Below are positions 33,736 to 43,161 of a stretch of DNA of 64,000 nt, one piece after another. The stretch covers positions 207,751 through 271,750 of the forward strand of contig JAHZDZ010000001.1 in assembly GCA_019422105.1 (NCBI GenBank), given 5' to 3'. The stretch comes from Bacillota bacterium. Lineage in GTDB: Bacteria; Bacillota; Clostridia; Lachnospirales; Anaerotignaceae. Each line of letters opens with the position of its first letter. The first letter of the stretch is position 1. Position numbers and translations under genes: made by a program. Under the pieces are notes generated by a model. It was not told the origin of the DNA. It worked only from the letters and a program-made list of their open reading frames with translations, and did no database searches.

Positions 33736-35427
33736 TCAGTCCTCCGTATTGATACAGCGCTTTGCCTCCTCCACCGTTGTGATACCCTCCAGCACAAGAC
33801 GCCGGCAGTTTTCAAATATGGACACAAAATCGCCGCTCGAAACAATTTCCATAAATTCCTCCCTGTCCGCATGACGCATCAGGGCGTTTCTGATATCCTT
33901 TGTGAAGGTCAATATCTCAAACACCGCCGTTCGTCCCATGTAACCGGTGTTAAAGCACTGCGGACAGCCCTTTCCCCTGAAAAACTTTACATTCTTTCTG
34001 TCCTTTATGCCCAGATATTCAAGCTCCTCCGATTCCGCTGTATACTCCTCACGGCAGTAAGGGCATACCCTTCTCACAAGGCGCTGGGATACAATGCCGC
34101 GGAGGGCGGAGGCGGTGAGATAGCTCTCAACGCCGATATTTTCCAGCCGGTCAAGAGTTGATATCGCATCGTTTGTATGTATGGTTGAGAGCACAAGATG
34201 TCCTGTCAGGGCGGCCCGCATGGCAATCTCCGCCGTCTCACCGTCACGGATTTCCCCCACCGCTATAATATCCGGATCCTGCCTCAAAACAGAGCGCAGG
34301 GCGTTTGCAAAGGTCATACCCGCCTTCTCGTTAATCTGCACCTGATTGATTCCATCTATATTGTATTCCACAGGATCCTCCAGTGTCACCAGATTTACCT
34401 GCTCCGTATTCAGTTCTCCTATCATGGTGTACATGGTAGAGCTTTTGCCTGAACCCGTCGGTCCCACAATGAGCACAACGCCGGAATTGTGATGGATAAG
34501 ATTCAGGTATTTTTTCAAATCCTCTCCCGTAAGTCCTATCTTTTCCTTGCTCAAAATCTGAGAGGATTTATCCAAAAGCCTGATAACCACCTTCTCGCCG
34601 TAAACCGTAGGCAAAGTGGAAATACGCAAATCTATATCACGGTTTTTCATATGTACATTGCTTCTGCCGTCAAGGGGTATCCTGTGCTCCGCTATATCCA
34701 TGCTTCCCATAACCTTAAGGCGTGTGATAACCGCATCCTGAAGCGTTTTGGGAATCTGCATAATATTGCGCATCAGGCCGTCAATCCTCATTCTGACGTG
34801 GAACATTTCCTGGCGCGGCTCCAAATGAATATCCGAGGCGTTCAGTGTCACAGCCCGCTCTATAATGCTGTTGACAAGGCGAATGGTAGGTGCTGACTGC
34901 TCATCCGTATCCAGAAAGTTTGTGTTGAAAGCGTTATTGATGGCGGCATCGCTGCCGGTTATCTCCCGCTTCATCTCCTCAATGGCGCGCACAGCACCTT
35001 CATTGCCGTAGAGGGTCATAATTGCCCTTTCTATAGCGTCACTGTAGGCTATCATGGGCACTACCTTTTTGCGGGAAGCGGATTTCGCCTCCTCTATGGC
35101 CATAAAGTTCATTGGGTCGCTCATGGCCAGAAACAGCGTATCCTTGGACACGCGAACAGGCACGATGCCGTATTTTTTAGCGATATTTTTCGGCACCGTC
35201 TGGGAAAGCTCTGCCGGAATTTCATATTTGCTCAAGTCGATAAACTCTATGCCAAGCTGCATCTGCAAGGCCTCTATCAGCTGCTTCTGCGTGATATATC
35301 CGGAGGCTATCAGCTGGTCGCCCAGGCGTTTTTTTGTCGTCTTCTGAAGAGATAGGGCCTCCTTTACCTGATCCTCTGTGATAAGGCCGATGGAAATAAG
35401 AAGGTCGCCGAGACGTTTATATTTCAT
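33736..35427 (-). CDS. pilB: Type IV pilus extension ATPase PilB
   Basis: A 563-residue assembly motor: N-terminal GspE/PilB domain (RLGDLLISIGLITEDQVKEA repeated as RLGDQLIASGYITQKQLIEA), ASDIHLEP, Walker A GPTGSGKSSTMY, Asp box TLEDPVEY, Walker B IIAVGEIRDGETA, His box STIHTNDA and a zinc-binding tetra-Cys site (CPYC...CPQC). Start ATG preceded by AGGAGG. First gene of the minus-strand pilus operon. Confidence 0.96.
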   Translation of the reverse strand: MKYKRLGDLLISIGLITEDQVKEALSLQKTTKKRLGDQLIASGYITQKQLIEALQMQLGIEFIDLSKYEIPAELSQTVPKNIAKKYGIVPVRVSKDTLFLAMSDPMNFMAIEEAKSASRKKVVPMIAYSDAIERAIMTLYGNEGAVRAIEEMKREITGSDAAINNAFNTNFLDTDEQSAPTIRLVNSIIERAVTLNASDIHLEPRQEMFHVRMRIDGLMRNIMQIPKTLQDAVITRLKVMGSMDIAEHRIPLDGRSNVHMKNRDIDLRISTLPTVYGEKVVIRLLDKSSQILSKEKIGLTGEDLKKYLNLIHHNSGVVLIVGPTGSGKSSTMYTMIGELNTEQVNLVTLEDPVEYNIDGINQVQINEKAGMTFANALRSVLRQDPDIIAVGEIRDGETAEIAMRAALTGHLVLSTIHTNDAISTLDRLENIGVESYLTASALRGIVSQRLVRRVCPYCREEYTAESEELEYLGIKDRKNVKFFRGKGCPQCFNTGYMGRTAVFEILTFTKDIRNALMRHADREEFMEIVSSGDFVSIFENCRRLVLEGITTVEEAKRCINTED

Positions 35428-35462
35428 AATAATCCTCCTAAAAGAAAAAACCGCACTTATAC

Positions 35463-35471
35463 ATTATAACA
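35463..35471 (-). promoter_or_regulatory. Promoter of the pilB operon
   Basis: Minus strand TGTTATAAT: an extended -10 element (TATAAT at 35463-35468) without a clear -35 box, about 30 bp before the pilB ribosome binding site. Confidence 0.5.
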
Positions 35472-35649
35472 GAAAATATACTGCGTTTTTTCATACCTTA
35501 CTTAAGATAATAATATTTTTTGGCAGACTATGCAACATTGATTTCAAAAGTTATTTTATAATTTGAATTGAGTTTTCAGACTTCCTCCCGCTTTTTCACC
35601 ATATGGAAAAAGAAACCATATGGATTGAGGCATATTCCTCTTTCCTCTG

Positions 35650-35678
35650 TTTACTTTAAATTGTACATCTGTTAAAAT
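35650..35678 (+). promoter_or_regulatory. Promoter of the giant pilin operon
   Basis: TTTACT (35650-35655), 17-bp spacer ending in TGT, TAAAAT (35673-35678). Divergent from the pilB promoter about 180 bp away. The 35575-35640 interval contains CCATATGG twice, a possible operator. Confidence 0.5.
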
Positions 35679-35747
35679 AAAAAGCAGCAGAAACTGGATA
35701 AATGAAGGAATATCAGCGTTTATTTTGCAAAGGAAGCGTTCCCCTTT

Positions 35748-38700
35748 ATGGATAATATAAAAAATAGATTTGCCCTGAATAAAAAAGGCTTTACGCTGGG
35801 AGAGGTATTAATAACCATCGGCATACTGGCTGTTTTAATTGCAGTCAGCTTTCCGGCTGTCGGCTATTTTCAAAAAACCCTGAACCAGACAAAGCTCGAC
35901 AACTCTGCCAGAGAGATATTCCTCTCTGCCCAAAACAAGCTGACCGGCATGAAAAGCGCCGGCATGGATCTTCCTGAGGGCACCACTATGGGTAAGGTTC
36001 AGCCCTCCGATTTTGACGAAACGGGACTTGTCTGGCCCAATACGGGAAGCGAAGCGGCCGACCCCTATGTTTTTGTCTCATCCTCTGATGATAGCTTTAC
36101 CTTCATGAATGATACGCCCTTTGGCACAGACTATGAGGACGGCAGGTACATCATTGAGTTTAACCGCTCCACGGGAGATGTCTATTCCGTCTTTTACTGG
36201 GAGGATACCGCTATGGATTACGGCGGCGTCTCCTCCTTTTCCTATCCCGAAAACTATAATTCCTTTCTCTCCAAGGAGGATGGAGAGCTTTTCCTTAGGG
36301 GTAAGGAAAACAGGAAAAACCGCATGACCCTTAAGGTTGGCTATTACGGCGCCAACGGAACAGAGGCCGTGAACAATTCAGGCACCTTTCGCTACAGCCT
36401 TGACGTCATAAACGCCGATGAACTCAAAATCAAAATCATGCCTGAGGATCGCACCATAGGTATGGATACGGAATACCTTATTACCATTTCCTCCGCCACC
36501 GATACGGATAATAAAGCGGAATACCTTTACCGCCTCCTCTATCAAAAGGGACAGCCCTTTGCGGCAGACGCCGACGGCAGCATCCTTCCGCTTGATACTT
36601 ATAAAAACGTTGCATCAGATATTACGGACTGCTCCTTTACCTTGACCCTTGACAGTTTAACAGCGGATACCCACTTCGCTAATCTCTTTCCCCTTCTGGC
36701 GGCGGGAGATGATTTGGATGTCAAAGTACACGCCATCTATCTTGGCTCAAAGGGGATTCTGACGGAGGAGGAGCAAAAAACGGCCCGTACAAACAGTCTT
36801 TTCGCCTCCCTTCGTTCTGATAAGAGCGCAGTCCCTTCACCCCAGGGTGAAATCGTACAGATAGAAAACGGAAGACATCTTCAAAATCTTGCCTTTCCAA
36901 TCTCCAATTTCGGCCGGACAGATACACAGGCAACGCCTTATCCTGTTGCTGCGGTCCAGGTGTCCGCTGATATTGACTGGACGGATTACAACAGCATCAA
37001 TACCCTGTGGGAAAACGGCAAGGCTCTGGAAAGCTTTTACCCCATCGGAAACGGGGACACCTTCCTCACCTCCTTTGACGGTAAAAACCACAGGATTTCA
37101 AACCTTACCGTCACCAAATATGAAACGGGGAAAAACGGCGTCAGCGGCGCAGGACTTTTTGGCGTGCTCTATGACGGTTTTACCGTCAAAAATCTGACGC
37201 TCTATGAAAGCTATGTGAGTATAAGCGGCAATGTATCCGCCGCTGCTGTGACAGGCTGTTATGCAAGCACAAAGGAAAAGACCCTAAGCTATATGGAAAA
37301 CGTCACCTGTATGGACTGCACCGTTTACTCAGAAAAGGGCAGCGCCGGCATGCTCGCGGGGCAGATATTCCTTGCCGGCAATGACGGCAGCGATACAGTG
37401 CCAATCGCAGACGCAGTCTACATTACCAAATGCGCCGTTTATCTGGATGACGAAAATTCCAGTGACTATTATCAGATGGACAGCGCCGCAAAGCGGAATT
37501 ACTACGTAAAAAGCGGTACCGCCGCAGCGGGAGGTCTTGTCGGCCACCTGAACCACGGAGTGCTGGAAATAACCGATTCCTTCTCCGCCGTCAATGTATA
37601 CGCTCAGACAAACGCCGGAGGACTTGTGGGATCCTCCATTGATAAGCTTCACATTTATAACAGCTATTCCTCCTGTGATATCACCCAAACCTCTGAAAAC
37701 GGAGGAGGCGCAGGCGGCATACTGGGTAAGTTCGGCGGCGGCTGGATGAAAATAGACAACTGCTTCACCACCTGCGATGTGTCCGGCAGCTCCTTCTCCG
37801 GCGGCGCCTTCGGTTGGCTTGCACCCACAACGAACATTTACGGATCGGCCAGGGTACGCGTTAAAAATACCTACAGCTATGGCACCGTCACCTGGCGAGG
37901 CGGTCAAATCTGTACCCTGCCTCAGAATATGACTGCCGGCAGCAGCTTTTCCGGCGGTTTTGTCGGAAGGATAGAAAACAACAATCTTTTAACCGCCAGC
38001 GCCTCTCTTTTGGATATGCGCACGAAATGTATGTATTTATCCATGCGCGGCTACAACAACAGTAACCCCGGCGATTTGAAAAATCTGAACGGATACGGCT
38101 GTGTATACAATGACTCAAAAGTAAAAATAACGCCGGGACATTATGAGGATGACGGTTCGGGTCTTGCCATGCCGGGCGCCGACAGCAAAAATACCAGAAC
38201 CTTCGCCTATTCCAGAGATTTGAAGGATTACAAATTTCCTTTTAAAATGACTGTCTGCTCCGACAGCTCTGTTTTGGACTACCATGGCAACTGGCCCAGA
38301 AAGGGAGAGATAGAGGCCGCGCTTTGCTATTACGAAAAATATGAAAACGGTACAGACGAAATTTACGGCTACTACGCCGTCACAACCATAGGCATGGGCC
38401 AGTCCGCCTGGACTCTTGATACCCTGAAAACGCAGGAAGAACTGAATAAAGGAGACTATTATCTGACGGAAGACGGCTACGCCCTTATCTCTGCCTATGC
38501 GCTTTCTAAATTCGACTACGTATTTGACGGCGATATAGAAAGCACAAGGGCTGAGGGTGAGATTTCCGTCAACGAGCCAACCGGCGCCTATGACTTGTCA
38601 GAGGCAGATTTGAAAAATGCAGGCATCATGGCAAGTGGAATTCATCTGCTCTTCAAACAGCAAAACGCGGAGAGCTTGGATATATACGCCAATATTTACA

Positions 38701-41700
38701 AGCTTCCCTTCTTCCTCCAGGAAATTCCCCGGGACAAGGCCATGGAATTTTATGACCGGCTGGATATAAGCTATACCGCAACCGAGCGCTATGACACAAG
38801 CGGCAGGCTGGTTTCTCTGAAAAAGCTGGTGGAGGAAATAGAAAACCTCGGGGACGGAACGCCTGTCCCCTCCAACTGGCATGAACTGCCAAACGGCTCA
38901 TGGCAGGTACAGGACGGCTATACCTTTTACTACTGCTGCCATTTTGCCAAAACCGCAATCAACCCCTATGTGGGAAGGACAGTCGCCCACAGGCCGGCCA
39001 GAACCCTTGAAATTTACGTGCGCTCCCCCAGGCACTTAAACGCTGTCGGCCGTTACTGCTATTACTGGAACGGTGTCAACAACAGCAAATGGAATAAATA
39101 TACCTTTGAGCAGGAAATGGATCTCAATTTCAGTACCTACACCAAAAACTACTGCGGCGAGAGGTTCGATATGTCTCCCGGCGGCAAATACCAGAATATG
39201 CCTATCGGAAGAACGGCCAACGGCACTACCTACTGGGACGAGGAAAAACAGCAGACAGTGGACTACAGCAACTTCCAGAATAACTATGACGGAGGCGGCT
39301 ATCAGATCATCAACTTTAAAATGAAAACGGAAAGTCTTTACTATGTGGGACTTTTCGGCGAGATATTCGGAAGCACGCTGGAAAATATCAATATGTGTGT
39401 AGACGATGGGCTTGCAAAGCGCTTTGGCGATTATGACAGTCAATACGGCGCAGGCTATATTATCGCCACCTACACCTACAACAAGCTCTTTGCCCTTTCC
39501 GGCGGCATCAGCAACGCCGATACCCAGGAGCACAACTACGGTCTGGGTGGCCTTATCGGCAAAACCACCAGCGGCAGCAATAACAGCGACATCAACAACC
39601 CGCTTGTCACAAACTGCTCTGTCAGCGGTTACACCCTTATCGGAAAAATGAGCAGTGAAAAAACCTACACAAACACGGCAAACGGAAAAACCTATACCCT
39701 CAATGAATTTCCGTTGCATATGAAACGAAATTTTGCCTTTCATGTAGGTGGGTTAGTAGGCTTCAACAACTCCTATATCACCAACTGCTCCGCGGAAAAT
39801 AAACTGGTAAAATTTATTTACGCCCATCCAAGGGACAGCAGGTATTTCGGCCTTGACAAAACCGTAGGCGGCTTTGCGGGCTCTAACCAGGGCTTGATTA
39901 ACGGCTGCTATGCCGGCGGCAAGCTTGAAATCGGCTACGATGAGGGAGCCCGCTATAATCTGGAGGAGGCAAGCAAAGACTTTTATATCGGCGGCTTTTC
40001 GGGAACAAACTGCTACCCCGGCTTCGGCTATGAACTTGGCTTTGTAAAATACCATAACGCCTCAGGCACCTATGCGGGCGCCCTCCTCACAGATTGTTAT
40101 TCCTTCTGTACCATTGAGAAGAATGATACCGTCAACAGTTTCGTGCCGGATGAAAATATTTTCGGTGTCACCCAAACTGCTGATACTGTCACAACCAAAG
40201 ACGATTACACAAATACCATACGCGTATACAAGGCAGCTGATATCCACGAGACAGGTCCCTATTCCAACATACCGGAGAATGTTTCCAACTGCTACTATCT
40301 GGAGGATACAATTTCACTGCCAGACGGCGTTTACCCCGCTGACAGAGACATGGTGATGGAGGGTGGGCAAAAAGCGGCTGTCTCCTATAGCAAAATGGCG
40401 GCTGTCAATAGCTTTTCGGAGCTTCTCAATCAAACAATCGCCGATTTTCCCTACACCCTTGTCCGTGGGAAAACCAGTATCAGTGTGACCCCAACGCTGT
40501 TTCATACGGGAAGGCTTTCCGCCGCCGCCTCAAAGCCATACTCAGATACCCTAAAGGGAAAACAGTTTGCCTTTCCCGCTGTTGTCAAAGAAAATAACAG
40601 CTATGTGCATTACGGAGACTGGCCGGAAATAAAAACAACCAGCGTCGGTCTTTGCTATTATGAACGCTACAGCGACGGCACAGCCGGTTATTTTATCAGA
40701 GGGGTACAGGCAGAGCTCTATGATGGCATAAGTGATCCTAATCTACCGGGCACAAAAGGAGTATGGCGGGACGACAGCCTGGAATATGATCCGAACACAG
40801 ATAAGCTTGTGGTGGAAAGCGGATATTGTTATGTCTCATCGGCAGACACGGAATTGACTGGCCTCATACCCGATAGAACTGTTCCGCCGGATAGTAGCTA
40901 CCACTTTTATCAAATTTCTAAAAGTGAGGGCAAAATCAGCAGTGTTGTGCTGCCCGGTACAAGCATAAAAGCATATTACAATACAGATTTCGCCTGTGCA
41001 ATCAGACTTAAGGAGATTCAAAAGGACAAAGAAAAAAGCTATGCCTCCGACTTTACAAGCTATGGCGTGCGCACCTACGAGCAACTTGTAAACGCGGGAA
41101 GCACTGTTTACAGTGATTTTTATTTCGAGCAGACCATGAATATCGCCAAGGGGGATTTAAACACAAAAAATGTCATAGCTCAATTCCTTTCCGCCTATGA
41201 CGGAAGGGGCAGGCATATGAATGATGGAATTGCCGTAACACCGGAGAAAAGCTACAGCATCTACATTGATATGTCCGCCGCAACCAAAAAGCACAGCGAA
41301 AATAATGTCGGTTTTGTCGGCGTCAATGAAGGCTCCTTGAAAAATATTCTTCTTTTGGGTAAAATCGACTGTACCTATGAAAACAGCAATTACGCCATGA
41401 ATATAGGCGCCCTAGCCGGTATAAACAGAGGCAGTATCATCGGCTGCACCTCAAGAGTTGACATCACTGTAAACGGAAAAACCAATTCCGGTCTCGGTGA
41501 AACCTGTGTCGGCGGCCTGATAGGCTATAACAACAGTCCAATTACAAGCGCCGAAGATAACCCCAACACAGTTTACGGCAACACGGTGGAAGCGGAAATT
41601 GCCTCAAACAGCAGTTTTCTGATGAATCCCGGACAGGGAAATCTTTATATCGGAGGCTTTGTGGGGTACACGGAAAGCGCAATGGCTGCAAGCTGCGTGC

Positions 41701-42149
41701 GGGGAGATATATGTGTCAACACAGCAATTGAGACAAAGAATAACGACGCCTATGCGGCGGGCTTTGCCGGACGCGGTTATCAAGCCCAATTTTATTCCTG
41801 TTATTTTGCGGGAAACATAGGGGATAAGGGCAATTCCGTTATTGGCAACATGGCTTTTATCGCACAGTTTATAGGGTACGCTGACAGCGTTTCCTGCAGC
41901 AGCTGTTACGGCTGGACGCCCAATAATCCTATTAAATATTCCCTTTTTGCCATTAACAGCGTATTCCCTGACTGTTATGCTTATGCAGGTACTTTGGGCG
42001 GCGGCGTAAATCTTGAAGAGAATATACCGGAATGGACCTCATTGGGTAAGCTTAAAAATATCATTGCCGCACCGGATGTACGGGCGAAGGACTGGGTCTG
42101 GGCCTTTGACAGCACTGTGTCCAAAACGCCTTACTTAAAAAAACAGTAA
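35748..42149 (+). CDS. Giant modular pilin with GLUG-type repeats (putative tip adhesin)
   Basis: 2133 residues. The N-terminus is a normal class III prepilin: leader MDNIKNRFALNKKG, cleavage before FTLGEVLITIGILAVLIA, Glu at +5. After about 320 residues come three large modules. Each opens with a strand-rich segment (HLQNLA, about 374; HLNAVG, about 1097; YEQLVNAG, about 1776), a YDG-type turn (about 443, 1181, 1795) and glycine-rich GLUG-like repeats such as AGGLVGSS (624), VGGLVGFNNSYITNC (1334), VGGFAGSNQGLINGC (1375), IGALAGINRGSIIGC (1886) and VGGLIGYNN (1921). A linker with LCYYEKY/LCYYERY (858, 1635) is duplicated. Likely parallel beta-helices displayed by a pilus. The adhesin role is inference. 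Confidence 0.85.
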   Translation: MDNIKNRFALNKKGFTLGEVLITIGILAVLIAVSFPAVGYFQKTLNQTKLDNSAREIFLSAQNKLTGMKSAGMDLPEGTTMGKVQPSDFDETGLVWPNTGSEAADPYVFVSSSDDSFTFMNDTPFGTDYEDGRYIIEFNRSTGDVYSVFYWEDTAMDYGGVSSFSYPENYNSFLSKEDGELFLRGKENRKNRMTLKVGYYGANGTEAVNNSGTFRYSLDVINADELKIKIMPEDRTIGMDTEYLITISSATDTDNKAEYLYRLLYQKGQPFAADADGSILPLDTYKNVASDITDCSFTLTLDSLTADTHFANLFPLLAAGDDLDVKVHAIYLGSKGILTEEEQKTARTNSLFASLRSDKSAVPSPQGEIVQIENGRHLQNLAFPISNFGRTDTQATPYPVAAVQVSADIDWTDYNSINTLWENGKALESFYPIGNGDTFLTSFDGKNHRISNLTVTKYETGKNGVSGAGLFGVLYDGFTVKNLTLYESYVSISGNVSAAAVTGCYASTKEKTLSYMENVTCMDCTVYSEKGSAGMLAGQIFLAGNDGSDTVPIADAVYITKCAVYLDDENSSDYYQMDSAAKRNYYVKSGTAAAGGLVGHLNHGVLEITDSFSAVNVYAQTNAGGLVGSSIDKLHIYNSYSSCDITQTSENGGGAGGILGKFGGGWMKIDNCFTTCDVSGSSFSGGAFGWLAPTTNIYGSARVRVKNTYSYGTVTWRGGQICTLPQNMTAGSSFSGGFVGRIENNNLLTASASLLDMRTKCMYLSMRGYNNSNPGDLKNLNGYGCVYNDSKVKITPGHYEDDGSGLAMPGADSKNTRTFAYSRDLKDYKFPFKMTVCSDSSVLDYHGNWPRKGEIEAALCYYEKYENGTDEIYGYYAVTTIGMGQSAWTLDTLKTQEELNKGDYYLTEDGYALISAYALSKFDYVFDGDIESTRAEGEISVNEPTGAYDLSEADLKNAGIMASGIHLLFKQQNAESLDIYANIYKLPFFLQEIPRDKAMEFYDRLDISYTATERYDTSGRLVSLKKLVEEIENLGDGTPVPSNWHELPNGSWQVQDGYTFYYCCHFAKTAINPYVGRTVAHRPARTLEIYVRSPRHLNAVGRYCYYWNGVNNSKWNKYTFEQEMDLNFSTYTKNYCGERFDMSPGGKYQNMPIGRTANGTTYWDEEKQQTVDYSNFQNNYDGGGYQIINFKMKTESLYYVGLFGEIFGSTLENINMCVDDGLAKRFGDYDSQYGAGYIIATYTYNKLFALSGGISNADTQEHNYGLGGLIGKTTSGSNNSDINNPLVTNCSVSGYTLIGKMSSEKTYTNTANGKTYTLNEFPLHMKRNFAFHVGGLVGFNNSYITNCSAENKLVKFIYAHPRDSRYFGLDKTVGGFAGSNQGLINGCYAGGKLEIGYDEGARYNLEEASKDFYIGGFSGTNCYPGFGYELGFVKYHNASGTYAGALLTDCYSFCTIEKNDTVNSFVPDENIFGVTQTADTVTTKDDYTNTIRVYKAADIHETGPYSNIPENVSNCYYLEDTISLPDGVYPADRDMVMEGGQKAAVSYSKMAAVNSFSELLNQTIADFPYTLVRGKTSISVTPTLFHTGRLSAAASKPYSDTLKGKQFAFPAVVKENNSYVHYGDWPEIKTTSVGLCYYERYSDGTAGYFIRGVQAELYDGISDPNLPGTKGVWRDDSLEYDPNTDKLVVESGYCYVSSADTELTGLIPDRTVPPDSSYHFYQISKSEGKISSVVLPGTSIKAYYNTDFACAIRLKEIQKDKEKSYASDFTSYGVRTYEQLVNAGSTVYSDFYFEQTMNIAKGDLNTKNVIAQFLSAYDGRGRHMNDGIAVTPEKSYSIYIDMSAATKKHSENNVGFVGVNEGSLKNILLLGKIDCTYENSNYAMNIGALAGINRGSIIGCTSRVDITVNGKTNSGLGETCVGGLIGYNNSPITSAEDNPNTVYGNTVEAEIASNSSFLMNPGQGNLYIGGFVGYTESAMAASCVRGDICVNTAIETKNNDAYAAGFAGRGYQAQFYSCYFAGNIGDKGNSVIGNMAFIAQFIGYADSVSCSSCYGWTPNNPIKYSLFAINSVFPDCYAYAGTLGGGVNLEENIPEWTSLGKLKNIIAAPDVRAKDWVWAFDSTVSKTPYLKKQ

Positions 42150-42161
42150 AGAGGTAATCCT

Positions 42162-42821
42162 ATGAATAAGCTGAAAATCAAATTGAAAAGCCAAAAGGGA
42201 GCATCTATGATTATCGCCCTTCTGTTTTTCCTGATCTGCTCCACTGTGGGAATTTCCGTTCTGGCGGCGGCAAAGGCAAACACCGGAAGGCTTTTGGCGC
42301 AGAGGGAAAACGAGCAGGCTTACTTAACCGTGCGCTCTGCGGCGCAGCTTATGAGAAGCTCTTTGGAGGAACCCTCTCCTGCCTTTGCTGTAAAGACAGA
42401 GACAAAAACGGTATTTCCCGGCATAGACGATCCTGTTATCAGTTCAAAATGGGATAAAAAATACGACCCCCTCTCTCACTCGCTGACGAACACCGTCAAT
42501 GACATACTGTATGACTTTCTGCAAACCGGAAACGTGGCGGCAAGCAGAGACTTTGATTTAACCTTTACGGCAGAAAATATGGATGACGTAACATCCCATG
42601 TGACAATCACGGAAAAAAGCGGCAAATACTACCTTAATGCTGAATTTTCCATTTCCGGAAGGGATGACTATAACTATCACATGACTCTTACCATGACAGG
42701 GGATTTGATAACCGCAGGCAATGTCATCAGCTCAACAACAGATGCAGGCGGAATCTCCGTAACAGTAAGCGAAACAAGCTTCACCATCAAGTGGATGAAC
42801 GGCAGGCTGAAAAGCAGCTGA
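42162..42821 (+). CDS. PilX/GspK-like minor pilin lacking Glu5
   Basis: A 219-residue prepilin-like protein: leader MNKLKIKLKSQKG, cleavage before ASMIIALLFFLICSTVGISV, then a globular domain of about 180 residues. The +5 residue is Ile, not Glu, as in GspK and several PilX-type proteins that cap the pilus tip. Starts 12 nt after the giant pilin with GAGGT in front. Best read as the tip-most subunit of a minor pilin complex. Confidence 0.75.
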   Translation: MNKLKIKLKSQKGASMIIALLFFLICSTVGISVLAAAKANTGRLLAQRENEQAYLTVRSAAQLMRSSLEEPSPAFAVKTETKTVFPGIDDPVISSKWDKKYDPLSHSLTNTVNDILYDFLQTGNVAASRDFDLTFTAENMDDVTSHVTITEKSGKYYLNAEFSISGRDDYNYHMTLTMTGDLITAGNVISSTTDAGGISVTVSETSFTIKWMNGRLKSS

Positions 42822-42838
42822 CAGGGAGTGAAAAAAAT

Positions 42839-43156
42839 ATGTGGAAAAAACTGAACAGCAATAGAGGGGAGACATTAATTGAGTCTCTTGTGTCCGTTAT
42901 TATTGTATCTCTGGCAACACTGCTCTTTGTCAGCCTCATCACGGCCGCCTCAAATTTAAACAGCAGACAAAAGGAAGCTGACAGTAAATTTTATGCTTCC
43001 ATGGCAAAAGTGGAATCCCTTGCAGGCACGGATAGAGACGGAAAGGAACGCAGTATTGATGTGACAATAAAAAATGAGGTGGGAATTACCCTTGAAATCA
43101 TAAAATGCAGGGTAACCGCAGAGGGCAGCCTCTCCGCCTATGATTTAGTGAGGTGA
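42839..43156 (+). CDS. PilV-like minor pilin
   Basis: A 105-residue prepilin: MWKKLNSNRG leader, cleavage before ETLIESLVSVIIVSLATLLF with Glu at +5 and an unusual Glu at +1. The short C-terminal domain ends with a beta-rich ITLEIIKCRVTAEG. ATG 42839 is preceded by AGGGAGTG; 17 nt after the PilX-like gene. Confidence 0.75.
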   Translation: MWKKLNSNRGETLIESLVSVIIVSLATLLFVSLITAASNLNSRQKEADSKFYASMAKVESLAGTDRDGKERSIDVTIKNEVGITLEIIKCRVTAEGSLSAYDLVR

Positions 43157-43161
43157 TAAGG

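Noticed and set aside
37329..39743. Long antisense frames (192 and 235 codons) opposite the giant pilin gene.
   Set aside because: Their Val/Ala/Gly-rich translations mirror the codon bias of the real gene; they have no ribosome binding site or recognisable domain.
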